A DNA stretch of 64,000 nt, taken from DATMRF01 sp035566435. GTDB lineage: Bacteria; Verrucomicrobiota; Verrucomicrobiia; Limisphaerales; UBA8199. The number at the start of each line of letters is the position of its first letter. Position 1 is the first letter of the stretch. The notes below the pieces were generated by a model. The model worked only from the letters and a program-made list of their open reading frames with translations. It searched no databases and had not been told where the DNA came from. The stretch covers positions 1 through 64,000 of the forward strand of contig DATMRF010000118.1 of NCBI GenBank assembly GCA_035566435.1, given 5' to 3'. Position numbers and translations under genes: made by a program. Shown here in pieces: positions 36,389-44,569 of this stretch.

Positions 36389-37453
36389 CTACACGTCGCG
36401 AGTTCGGGACAACCAGCCGTCATAGCCGGAAACATCGATTTCCCAACCTTGAGAATCTCGACCGCCGGCTTTGGACCCGGCAAGCGATTCACGCCATCGG
36501 AAAATGGTCCGGGGTGAACTATCGACTGTGGTGTGCTCGAGGATGTAATCGAGCCGCCGCAGCAGGGCCCGCGCGCTGGAGGGAGGATTCCGCCACAGGG
36601 CCTGGGCGCGCAGATGCATGCTCATGGTTCCCTCCAGGTTAAGCGGCGGACAAAGGAACGCAGCAACCTCGCCTCGGCGCCGCAGCCCTTGCAGGCTCCC
36701 CGCCACCCGCTCGAGAAAAGCCGTATCGGCCCGCCGTTCCCAGAGTTGTTCCACTTCGCCGAAAGCGTCGCCGTAAATCAGGTTGGTTGAGACATAGGAT
36801 TCCTTGTGCGCCGGGCCTGGCCAATGCAGGGAATGGCGATTGAGAACGACAATGCGCGCGCAGGTGACCTCCCGCCGGCTGTGCAGGCGGCCGTGTTCGC
36901 GCCAAAGGTAGCGGTGCAAGCTCTCGTCCGGATTATCGTTGCCGGCGCGCAGCATCCCGGTGCCATAGGCCAGCAGCTCTGCGGCCAGCATCCCCGGGCC
37001 ATTCCGCGTAAGCTTGAGCCGCAAATCCCGGCAGCAGCGCCGGTCCAGCCGAACCGCGTCAAAATACGCGGCCCGTTCGGCAATGATACTTCGGGCGTCG
37101 GCGGGCAGGCGGCAGCGGCGCGCAAGCGCCGATCGGATGGGCCAGCCCTCCAGGGCGTGGTAGAACGCCAGCGAGTGGTACGCCGGAGGCAAATCTTCAA
37201 CTCTGACTCGGTATTGGACAGCCGGCCCCCCGTCCCGGGCGACGCCAGGACACAGCGGCACCTGCCGGGTAAGCGTCCTCAGCAGGCCGTGAACGGTATC
37301 ATTCAGTGCAACGAACGTCCTGGCCATAGCCTCCGAGCGAGCTAAAACCGTGCCATGCCGTCGGGTGAGAACGCCCTCCGCGCGCGGCGCGTCCGCCCAC
37401 GCGCGGCGGAGCATGCGCCGTGCTCCGGCTCGGCGCCCGCGGGGCAGTATCAT
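36389..37453 (-). CDS. Arg-rich protein of unknown function
   Basis: A 354-residue reading frame that I do not recognise. The first 50 residues are strongly basic (RGRRAGARRMLRRAW), so the true start may be the Met at MARTFVALND (about residue 43). The middle looks like a folded domain: YHSLAFYHALEGWPIRSALARRCRLP, LKLTRNGPGMLAAELLAYGTGML, then HRYLWREHGRLHSRREVTCARIVVLNRHSLHWPGPAHKESYVS. No signal peptide or membrane segment is seen. It is divergent from the LysR gene, which could regulate it. It could be a transferred or lineage-specific gene. Confidence 0.65.
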   Translation of the reverse strand: MILPRGRRAGARRMLRRAWADAPRAEGVLTRRHGTVLARSEAMARTFVALNDTVHGLLRTLTRQVPLCPGVARDGGPAVQYRVRVEDLPPAYHSLAFYHALEGWPIRSALARRCRLPADARSIIAERAAYFDAVRLDRRCCRDLRLKLTRNGPGMLAAELLAYGTGMLRAGNDNPDESLHRYLWREHGRLHSRREVTCARIVVLNRHSLHWPGPAHKESYVSTNLIYGDAFGEVEQLWERRADTAFLERVAGSLQGLRRRGEVAAFLCPPLNLEGTMSMHLRAQALWRNPPSSARALLRRLDYILEHTTVDSSPRTIFRWRESLAGSKAGGRDSQGWEIDVSGYDGWLSRTRDV

Positions 37454-37533
37454 TAGACAGTCTGTATTCCTAATGAAAAATCATCATGATAAACCTTATG
37501 CACTTGGCGGCGCATTTTTATGAAGAACGGTTG

Positions 37534-37560
37534 TTGACTTGGCCTCCAATTTTCTATTCA
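37534..37560 (+). promoter_or_regulatory. Possible promoter of the LysR gene
   Basis: TTGACT at 37534-37539 is followed after 15 bases by TATTCA at 37555-37560, close to sigma70 boxes but with short spacing. It lies in an AT-rich island (about 37450-37570) between two divergent genes and directly before the LysR start. The call is weak. Confidence 0.3.
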
Positions 37561-37568
37561 ATCCGCTT

Positions 37569-38450
37569 ATGCAAATCGAAAGCTTAAAGGTATTTTGCGA
37601 CCTGACGGAGACCGAGAGTTTCACCAAGGCCGCGCAGATCAACGGAGTTACGCAGTCGGCGGTGAGCCAGACCATCAGCTCTCTGGAGCGGCAATTCAAG
37701 TCGATGCTCATCGAGCGCAGCAAGAAGAACTTCCGGCTGACGGCCGAAGGCGAAGTGCTCTATGACTACAGCAAGCAAATTCTGCAGACTTACGACGCTT
37801 TGCACAGCAAGCTGCAGGAGATCAAGGAAATCATTTCCGGCAACATTCGGGTCGCGACAATTTACAGCATCGGGCTCCACGTGCTGCCGCCTTACGTGAA
37901 GAAGTTCCTCAAGGGCTACCCGACGGTGAACGTTCATGTCGAGTATCGCCGGCCCAACGAGGTCTATGAGGACGTGCTCGGCAACGTGGTGGACCTGGGG
38001 CTGGTGGCCTATCCGGCGCGCGACCCGAAGCTGGAAATCGTCCCCCTGCGCAAAGACCTGTTGGTGCTCATCTGCCATCCGCAGCATCCGTTCGCCAAGC
38101 TCAAATCGGTCAAACTCAAGGCGTTGAACGGCCAGAAGTTTGTCGGGTTTGAACGCGACATTCCGACGCGCCGTGCGCTGGACAAATTGCTGAAGGAACA
38201 TGGCGTTTCGGTCGACCACGTAATGGAATTCGACAACATCGAAACTGTGAAACGCGCGGTGGAAATCGACTCCGGGATCGCGATTGTGCCGCAGGAGACC
38301 ATCCGCCAGGAAGTCGCCAACCAGACGCTGGCGGCGGTGCGCCTCGAAGACGGCGAGCACTACCGTCCCTTGGGCGTCCTCCATAAGAAAAACAAAGTGC
38401 TCTCCCCGGCCATCAAGCAGTTCATCGGCCTGCTGAAGGAACCGGCTTAG
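37569..38450 (+). CDS. LysR-family transcriptional regulator
   Basis: A 293-residue regulator from the ATG at 37569 (MQIESLKVFCDLTETESFTKAAQINGVTQSAVSQTISSLERQ), the typical LysR helix-turn-helix start; an in-frame start at 37539 adds ten residues without value. The C-terminal effector domain starts near residue 85 (GNIRVATIYSIGLHVLPPYVKKFLKGYP) and has DLGLVAYPARD and VKRAVEIDSGIAIVPQETI, a CysB/CbbR-like layout. The co-inducer is unknown. It is divergent from the Arg-rich unknown gene, the usual arrangement for a LysR target. Confidence 0.93.
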   Translation: MQIESLKVFCDLTETESFTKAAQINGVTQSAVSQTISSLERQFKSMLIERSKKNFRLTAEGEVLYDYSKQILQTYDALHSKLQEIKEIISGNIRVATIYSIGLHVLPPYVKKFLKGYPTVNVHVEYRRPNEVYEDVLGNVVDLGLVAYPARDPKLEIVPLRKDLLVLICHPQHPFAKLKSVKLKALNGQKFVGFERDIPTRRALDKLLKEHGVSVDHVMEFDNIETVKRAVEIDSGIAIVPQETIRQEVANQTLAAVRLEDGEHYRPLGVLHKKNKVLSPAIKQFIGLLKEPA

Positions 38451-38473
38451 CACCAATATTTCCCTGCCAGGGT

Positions 38474-38539
38474 GGAGTGCCGGCCTGTCGCCGGCTTATA
38501 CGGTCCGAACAGTTAAAGCCGGCAACAGGCCGGCGCTCC
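38474..38539. repeat. Palindromic element (family E) between convergent genes
   Basis: Left arm 38474-38497 (GGAGTGCCGGCCTGTCGCCG then GCTT) pairs with right arm 38516-38539 (AAGCCGGCAACAGGCCGGCG then CTCC). The loop is 18 bases. It lies between the ends of the LysR gene and the NtrB-like kinase gene and could stop transcription from either side, although no T-run follows. Confidence 0.75.
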
Positions 38540-38565
38540 GCCTTTGGAGGTATGAAATAGCCCGG

Positions 38566-40101
38566 TTAGGCGCCGGCGACTTTGAGGTGAGTGATACGGA
38601 ACACCGCCCCTGTCGGCTGGTTCGGCAGGCATTCGATTTCCCAACCATGGGCAAGAACGATTTGCTGCACGACGGCCAGGCCCAGCCCGGTGCCGGTTTT
38701 CTGCGTCGTAAAATAGGGTTTGAAGATTTCGCTGCGGCGCTCCGGCGGCACGCCGGGGCCGTTGTCGCGCACCTCCAGTGAGGCTTCGGCGGCATTCCGC
38801 CGCTCCGCCACCACCTGGATTTCGCCGTTGCCATTCACCGCCTGCACGGCGTTGAGCAGCAGGTTGAATAGCGCCTGACGCAGCAGTTGGTCGTCCGCCT
38901 CGATGTGGAGCAACTCACCCTGGACCTGCAACGCGATCTTCTTTTCTTCGAGATCGTAGCTCAACGCCCGCACCACTTCGTTGACCACTGAGCCCAGCGC
39001 GAGGATCGAGCGGCGTACTTCCCGCGGTCGGGAGTAGTTGATGAACTCGTTCAACTGCGCCGCGACCTTGTCGGCTTCGTCGATGATTTCGAGCGATTTT
39101 TGCCGGATCTCGGGCGCCGTTTCCGGTTGCTTGGAGATCATTTGCGCCCGGCCGCGGATGATGTTGAGCGGGTTGCGCGTTTCGTGCGCGAGGCCGGCGG
39201 CGGCAAGGTTCATTTCCTTGAGGTGCGTGTTGAGTTCGCTGGCGCGAACCAGGCGAATTTGCAGGTCGGAAGATTTGACGAGCGTGCGCCACGCCACCCC
39301 GGAGCCCAGCGCTGAAACGGTCGCCAGGACGATGATGATGGCCCGCAGGTATAGATCGCGCGTCGAAGCCGCGAGGAACGACTCAGTGGACATCGCAACC
39401 ACCAACCCGTGCAAAGCCCGGCTTTCCATCAGGGTCTGATATTCCTGTTCAGTCATGCCGCGCAACCAGGGTGGACGCCGCGGCCGGAAGTCTCCTCCGC
39501 GCGGGCGACTGTCCCGCTCGGGAAGGACCGCCGGGCCGGTGCCCGGGGGCGCGGCCGCATTGGTGCCAGGCTCACCCGAAGGGTTTGACGTTCCCTGATC
39601 GGCCGGCGGGAGCTCGCGCCGCGGAAAGGGCCGGCCGGGTTCATTGATGCTGTTGGTCAGTTCGTGCATGGGCGGGAGCACGCTGGCGCCCAAATCCACC
39701 GGGATAACGAACGTCACGCTCCTCTGGCCCCAGCGCTCGCCCTCCTGCAGAATGTCCCGTTGCGAGTAGTCGATCGGTCGGCCAGCCGAAGCCAACTGCT
39801 CGCCGGCTGCATTGAGCAAGGCGAGCGAGGTCAATTCGCTGGACTGAACGAGCTCATTGGTACGTCCGTTGACCAATTCGTTGAGCACCGGCTCGATCCG
39901 TTCCTGGAGCACCGCGCCGCGGAATCGCATGCCGCGAATGCAGGCGCTCACGGTATTGGCGATGTCCTTCGCCCGGTTGCTAAGGTCCGCTCGCGCTGCA
40001 GCTTTAACGCGGAAATGCTCCTCGGCTTGCCAGGCCAGCACCAGCGCCCACACGCCGGCCAGCAGGGCATAAACGAGCACGTTGCGGCGGGTCAATTCCA
40101 T
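38566..40101 (-). CDS. NtrB-like membrane sensor histidine kinase
   Basis: About 511 residues from the ATG at 40101 (MELTRRNVLVYALLAGVWALVLAWQ, a membrane helix); longer frames reach into the secretin gene. A periplasmic sensor part of about 270 residues with a Pro/Gly-rich stretch follows, then a second helix (IIIVLATVSALGSGVAWRTL). The HisKA domain has the phospho-His in AAGLAHETRNPLNIIRGRAQMI, with Thr where HEIRNPL is usual. The ATPase domain has N-box FNLLLNAVQAV, EVRDNGPGVP and GTGLGLAVVQQ. It lies 112 bases after the secretin gene and may be the last gene of the type II secretion operon. The NtrC-type regulator at 34.3 kb is the likely partner. Confidence 0.9.
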   Translation of the reverse strand: MELTRRNVLVYALLAGVWALVLAWQAEEHFRVKAAARADLSNRAKDIANTVSACIRGMRFRGAVLQERIEPVLNELVNGRTNELVQSSELTSLALLNAAGEQLASAGRPIDYSQRDILQEGERWGQRSVTFVIPVDLGASVLPPMHELTNSINEPGRPFPRRELPPADQGTSNPSGEPGTNAAAPPGTGPAVLPERDSRPRGGDFRPRRPPWLRGMTEQEYQTLMESRALHGLVVAMSTESFLAASTRDLYLRAIIIVLATVSALGSGVAWRTLVKSSDLQIRLVRASELNTHLKEMNLAAAGLAHETRNPLNIIRGRAQMISKQPETAPEIRQKSLEIIDEADKVAAQLNEFINYSRPREVRRSILALGSVVNEVVRALSYDLEEKKIALQVQGELLHIEADDQLLRQALFNLLLNAVQAVNGNGEIQVVAERRNAAEASLEVRDNGPGVPPERRSEIFKPYFTTQKTGTGLGLAVVQQIVLAHGWEIECLPNQPTGAVFRITHLKVAGA

Positions 40102-40213
40102 AAAGAAAGGCAAGCGACGGGGCACGAGGGAGGCACGGCGGCACATACGGTCCCCTGCTCCCTCTGACCGTGGTCCCCGCAGTCGCAATCGCGTCGCATT
40201 CGGAACTTCATCC

Positions 40214-41491
40214 TTACTGGGGCCAGTGCGGCGAGGTGGACCTGGCCGGGGCATTTGTCATCGCCGGTGGCTCCTTCGTCGGCAAAGCGTCGAGGAATTT
40301 ATTGAGTTCCTCTTCCTTAAAGGCCTTCGGGGCGTCCGATTTGGCCCGCTCCCGCGCCGACAAAGCCGCCAGTTCGGTCGGGTTCATGACAATGTGCGGC
40401 GTGAGGAAAATGAGCAGCTCGGTTTTGGTGCTGCTTTTCTGTTTCCGCTTGAACAGGTTGCCGATGACCGGGATATCGCCAAGGAAGGGGATTTTCGTTA
40501 CCGTGTCGGCTTTGTCGGCTTCCATGAGCCCGCCAATGATGACGGTTTGGCCATCGGCGGTCACCGCGACCGTATCCGCCGAGCGCTCGTCAAACACCGG
40601 CGCGAAGACGCCAGCCGAAACGGGAATCTGAACGGTCTGGTCAATAGACGAGATTTGCGGCGAAATCATCATTTCGACCAATCCATCCGCGGTAATGAAC
40701 GGTGTAACTTTTAGAATCACTCCGACATCGCGATAGGTGTAGGCGCTAATGGGGGTTCCATTGAGCGCGTTATAGGAAACGCTGGTTACCACCGGAACCG
40801 ACTGACCGACGAACATGGTGGCCGGCTGATTGTTGCGCGCCAGGATCGAGGGGCGGGACAATACTTTAGCGTTGCCAGCCTGGGCGATAGCGCGAACCGT
40901 GACCTGGTAATCCTGGCCCAGGATTTGATATAACCCGGCACCCTGCTGGGTCATGGGAGAAACCGCCGAAAAGCTAGAGATGGGTTGGCCGAACTGGTTG
41001 ACATTCGTGCCGACCAGCGAACTGAGACCCGACAGCCCAAAGCCGTTGACGGCGCTGGCGTTCTGGATGGTCCCTTGCATGCCCTGTTTGCCGAAGCCTC
41101 CCTCGATGCCGATGTCGGAAGCGTTGTTGTAGGTCACTTCCACAAACACCACTTTGATGAGCACCTGCGGTTTGGGGCGGTCCAGGTTCGTCAGCACCTG
41201 CGCGATATAACGCGCAGTCGCCTCGTCGGCGATGTAGACCACGCGGCGGGTTTCCGGGTCGATGGAGAAGTAGGCGTCGCCGATCGTGCCGTTATTGGGA
41301 TAGGTCCGAGCGGTGGTGTTGGCGCTACCGGACGTGCCGCTACGACCGCCAGTACCGCCGCCGAGACCGCCGCCGCCGAGACCGCCCCCCCCCCGCTGCT
41401 GCCCCAAAGCTGGGAGCCCTAAGCACAAGCTGATACCCAGAATGGCTCTGAGATATTTTTGCCACAGTGAAAATTGATTGTTCATGTTCAT
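40214..41491 (-). CDS. gspD: Type II secretion secretin, barrel-forming part
   Basis: A 425-residue outer-membrane secretin. A signal peptide (AILGISLCLGLPALGQ) is followed by a Gly-rich segment, one short ring-domain-like part (FSIDPETRRVVYIADEATARYIAQVLTNLDRPKPQVLIKVVFVEV), and then the secretin barrel domain with TVRAIAQAGNAKVLSRPSI, VPVVTSVSYNALNG and the signature VTKIPFLGDIPVIGNLFKRK...TELLIFLTPHIV. It is far shorter than usual GspD (about 650 residues) because the N-domains are coded by the separate gene just upstream (41 bases). Together they should make the outer-membrane gate of the system. Confidence 0.9.
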   Translation of the reverse strand: MNMNNQFSLWQKYLRAILGISLCLGLPALGQQRGGGGLGGGGLGGGTGGRSGTSGSANTTARTYPNNGTIGDAYFSIDPETRRVVYIADEATARYIAQVLTNLDRPKPQVLIKVVFVEVTYNNASDIGIEGGFGKQGMQGTIQNASAVNGFGLSGLSSLVGTNVNQFGQPISSFSAVSPMTQQGAGLYQILGQDYQVTVRAIAQAGNAKVLSRPSILARNNQPATMFVGQSVPVVTSVSYNALNGTPISAYTYRDVGVILKVTPFITADGLVEMMISPQISSIDQTVQIPVSAGVFAPVFDERSADTVAVTADGQTVIIGGLMEADKADTVTKIPFLGDIPVIGNLFKRKQKSSTKTELLIFLTPHIVMNPTELAALSARERAKSDAPKAFKEEELNKFLDALPTKEPPAMTNAPARSTSPHWPQ

Positions 41492-41531
41492 CTCGCTGTT
41501 TAGCCGGGTTGTCGTTGGTAATCGTCGCCGC

Positions 41532-43169
41532 TTATGGGCCCGTTCGCGCGCCCGAGTTGCCCGACGACGTGCCGAAGGTGGTCGTGCCGCCGGAAGTCGC
41601 TTGTGAGTTTTGTGTCTCGCGTGTCGTCAGCGGGTTGTTCCGGCCCAGGAAAGTGTTTTGGTTGTTGTTCTGCATGCGCACAGTGCTGCGGTTGAACAGG
41701 TCCTGCAGGTTCTGATAGACGTCCTGCGGATCGGCGTTTTGCAGCTCGAAGTAGCTCACGACTTCCCGCTTGCCCCGGTCCGAATCCAGCTCGCTGATCA
41801 TCTCGGCGATCTGCGGCATCAGCGTCTTTGAAGCTGTCACGATAAGCGAAGAGGTGCGCGGGTCCGGCACAGCGAGAACCTTGCCCATTTTCTTGGTGCG
41901 GTCGCTGGGAGTGGACGCAGTCGCACCGCGGCCACCAAACCCGCCACGCATGAAGAACGGCACGTTGTTCTGGTTGTTGCCGGTCGTGCTCGTGTCGTCG
42001 GGAAACAATGCCGCAAGCTGGTCGGCCGTTTCCGAAGGGTCGGCGTTGGTCAGCCGGAACACGCGCAGTTCCATCACGTCGGAAACCTCCAGGTCGATTT
42101 TATCGAGCATGTCCTCGATCGTTGCCAGCAAGTCCGAGGGTGCGCTGATGACTACGGAATTCGAGCGATCATCCGCTACGGCGACCACCTTGGCTCCGGT
42201 TGCGTTTCCGCCTCCGCCGCGATTGCCCCCTGCGCCCGCCTGGGCCAGCAGCCCGCGAAAACCCCCGCCTCCGCCTCCGCCTCCGCCTCCGAAACCACCT
42301 CCGAAACCGCCTCCCGGACCGCCGAAGTTAAAGAGGTTGCCCCGGTTCCCGCCCTGGTTTGAGCTTTGGGGATTGAATAGAGACGTAATCAGAGTAGCAG
42401 TATCCTTCGCGTCCGCGAAACGCAAGCGCCGGACTTTGATGGTGGAGATGCTGGCGATCGAGGTATCGAGCGCGGTGATGATTTTCAGCATGCGCTTGAT
42501 GTCACTTCTGGTCGCCACCAGGATGAGCGAGTTGGCGCTTTCATTGGCCGTGAGCGAGGCGGTCGTGGGCAGCAGCATTTCCAGGTTGGGCACCAGTTGC
42601 GTCGCCGTGGCATAGCGCACGGGGATGATCCGGGTTTGAATTTCGTCACCCTTTTCAACATCGTTCGGGTCGCTCCCGCTGACCACTTCGAGTTCTGACG
42701 AAGTTTTCGCCGTATCGAGCGCAATGATCGTCAGGATGCGGCCGTTGCGGGTGACGGCGTAGCCTTTATTCTTCAGGACCGAGCTGAGCAACTCGACCGC
42801 TTCATCTTTTGTCACCGGTTGCTTACTCCAAATCTCGACGCTGCCTCGGACATCGGTGGTCTTGTTGATGATAAATCCCGCGGCGTCGCTGAGATAATCC
42901 AGCACCAGGTTCAGCGGGGCCCCACGAAAGTTAACCCGGAGGCCATTGGTGCCGTATTCGGCGCTGATGGCTGGCTCGGCCGCGTTCGTGACCGCCGTCG
43001 GCGCAACAGCAGACGCGGCGGCAGCGGGTGGGGCTGGAATATCCCCGCCAGCATGGTTGGTGGTAGCGGCCGGGACCGAGGGTGGAGTGGGTGCCGTTTG
43101 CGCGCTGGCCAGCGTGACGAGACCGGCAGTCAGGCCGCCTAACAGTGCGAACAGGTTGATATGTTTCAT
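41532..43169 (-). CDS. Secretin N-domain protein (split GspD, N0-N3 part)
   Basis: A 545-residue exported protein (signal MKHINLFALLGGLTAGLVTLASAQ). It carries the periplasmic ring domains of a GspD secretin: N0 (LRVNFRGAPLNLVLDYLSDAAGFIINK), N1 (TRIIPVRYATATQLVPNLEMLLP), N2 (VRRLRFADAKDTATLITSLFNPQ with a long Gly-rich insertion), then VMELRVFRLTNADPSETADQLAALFPDD as an N3-type repeat and a further copy (VSYFELQNADPQDVYQNLQDLF). No barrel domain follows; the C-terminus is Asn/Thr/Gly-rich. The next gene supplies the barrel, so the secretin is made as two proteins. An ancestral split or a partner protein such as a pilotin-like scaffold is possible. Confidence 0.88.
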   Translation of the reverse strand: MKHINLFALLGGLTAGLVTLASAQTAPTPPSVPAATTNHAGGDIPAPPAAAASAVAPTAVTNAAEPAISAEYGTNGLRVNFRGAPLNLVLDYLSDAAGFIINKTTDVRGSVEIWSKQPVTKDEAVELLSSVLKNKGYAVTRNGRILTIIALDTAKTSSELEVVSGSDPNDVEKGDEIQTRIIPVRYATATQLVPNLEMLLPTTASLTANESANSLILVATRSDIKRMLKIITALDTSIASISTIKVRRLRFADAKDTATLITSLFNPQSSNQGGNRGNLFNFGGPGGGFGGGFGGGGGGGGGGFRGLLAQAGAGGNRGGGGNATGAKVVAVADDRSNSVVISAPSDLLATIEDMLDKIDLEVSDVMELRVFRLTNADPSETADQLAALFPDDTSTTGNNQNNVPFFMRGGFGGRGATASTPSDRTKKMGKVLAVPDPRTSSLIVTASKTLMPQIAEMISELDSDRGKREVVSYFELQNADPQDVYQNLQDLFNRSTVRMQNNNQNTFLGRNNPLTTRETQNSQATSGGTTTFGTSSGNSGARTGP

Positions 43170-43175
43170 GGGAAA

Positions 43176-44039
43176 TTACTCCTTTTCACGTCGCTGCATC
43201 ATGCGTTTGATTATGTCACTCTCCGCGCCGCTCGCGGCCGTCTCCGGCTGGGCGGTGCTGTTGGAACCGGCCGGGCTGGCATCGTAAGCCGCGGCGCCCG
43301 CCTCCTGCACCCAGGTGCCGTCATCCTGGCGGCGCAGTTGAGCGCCAACCGCCAAAACCAGTTCGTTGGTCGCTCGGGCCAGCGTCACCGAGTCCGGCAA
43401 AACGGCTAGCACCTTGTACCCGGCGATGGTGCCGGACGCCTTTAGAACTTTTTTGTAATCGGAACTCGGCCCGTCAAAAAAGGCAAAATCTCCCTTTTCG
43501 TAGCTCATGGTCCCAACCAGGCTGAAGGATTCGATGGTTTTGCGTTGCGGCCGGTCCACGATATTATGCGGAGCGCGATTCGGATCGAAGATGTTCCGCT
43601 CCGCCACCATCCGGAATGCCGAGTAATCAAGGGAGGCTGGACCGTTATTTGTTGCCGAAGCCCCGCTCTGGAGGCTTCCATTCGTTTGGCCATAACCGCG
43701 GGAGCGATTCTGCCGTTGCCGCCGCAGGCGGCGAGAACGAGCGTCCTCACCGGGGCCGGTGGCCTGATTGTTGGTCTCGGCGACATTGTTGGTATCGACC
43801 ATTTCATCGCCTGGACTCAGGCCCTCAGTCTGGCCGTTGTCATTGGCGGGAACCATCTCTTCAGCCTGAGCCACATCATTGGTTGCCGGCGGAGCGTTCG
43901 TATCCTGCGCCGGCGCCAGGAAGCCGCCGCCCAGAGCCAATGCCAGGATGATGACGTACGCCGCTCGGTTGGTGGCAAGCCATACCGGGCCGTTCGCCCC
44001 TTTCCGGCTCAAGCCATAGGTGTCTCGGGTCGCGTTCAT
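43176..44039 (-). CDS. GspC-like inner-membrane coupling protein
   Basis: About 287 residues from the ATG at 44039 (MNATRDTYGL), which overlaps the upstream gene's stop (ATGA). There is one membrane helix (AAYVIILALALGGGFLAPAQ), a long Asn/Thr/Glu/Gln-rich linker, then a small conserved domain with FRMVAERNIFDPNRAP and FSLVGTMSYEKGDFAFFDG, a pattern like the HR domain of GspC and PilP. In type II systems this domain binds the secretin N0 domain, which is coded next. The identity rests on position and the NIFDPNR motif and is probable rather than certain. Confidence 0.7.
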   Translation of the reverse strand: MNATRDTYGLSRKGANGPVWLATNRAAYVIILALALGGGFLAPAQDTNAPPATNDVAQAEEMVPANDNGQTEGLSPGDEMVDTNNVAETNNQATGPGEDARSRRLRRQRQNRSRGYGQTNGSLQSGASATNNGPASLDYSAFRMVAERNIFDPNRAPHNIVDRPQRKTIESFSLVGTMSYEKGDFAFFDGPSSDYKKVLKASGTIAGYKVLAVLPDSVTLARATNELVLAVGAQLRRQDDGTWVQEAGAAAYDASPAGSNSTAQPETAASGAESDIIKRMMQRREKE

Positions 44040-44569
44040 CTTGCTTGGGGATTGAGCACCAGGCCGCTGAGCTGCAGGCCTAACGAAAGCTGCTGGCCTT
44101 CTTTGTCGCGCGCGCTGAGTTCCACCGCCTCCAGTTTGAAAGCCAGAGGTTCGCGCTCGACGCGATAAATGAACCGGCTGAGGCGGTTGATGTCGCCCGC
44201 AGCATCGATGCGGCATTGGTAGGTCGTATAATCATCGGAGTCGCGTTTCCATTGCGGGGTGATGGCGTTGATGATCACGCCGGTATCCTGGGCCCAGGAA
44301 TCGATGGCGCGAAAGACCTGGTGCTCGGCCGCCGAAGGGTTGTTGGTGAGCGCCTTGCGCTGCATATCATCCCAATGATTGCGAATGCCCAGCTCGCGTT
44401 GCGCCAGCATCTTGCCGCGGGCCACCTGGTTGCGCAGCACCTTGATCCTCGCTGCGCGCGCGTCCCAGGCGCGAACCAGCGGTGTCAACACCAGCTTGTC
44501 CCCGGCGAACAAGACGACACCGATGATAGCCACTATGATGAGGAGTTGCCGGCGATCCTTAATTTGCAT
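44036..44569 (-). CDS. GspM/PilO-like protein
   Basis: A 177-residue inner-membrane protein from the ATG at 44569 (MQIKDRRQLLIIVAIIGVVLFAGDKLVL), which overlaps the previous gene by 11 bases. One N-terminal membrane helix is followed by a helical stretch (RAARIKVLRNQVARGKMLAQRE) and a small ferredoxin-like domain (VFRAIDSWAQDTGVIINAITPQWK, YTTYQCRIDAAGDINRLSRFIYRVEREPLAFKLEAVELSARD). The layout is that of GspM or PilO, which form the membrane platform with GspL and GspC. Confidence 0.8.
   Translation of the reverse strand: MQIKDRRQLLIIVAIIGVVLFAGDKLVLTPLVRAWDARAARIKVLRNQVARGKMLAQRELGIRNHWDDMQRKALTNNPSAAEHQVFRAIDSWAQDTGVIINAITPQWKRDSDDYTTYQCRIDAAGDINRLSRFIYRVEREPLAFKLEAVELSARDKEGQQLSLGLQLSGLVLNPQAR

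Noticed and set aside
36187..36642. A plus-strand open frame of about 150 codons
   Set aside because: It overlaps the minus-strand Arg-rich gene, has no signal or motif, and reads like random GC-rich sequence.
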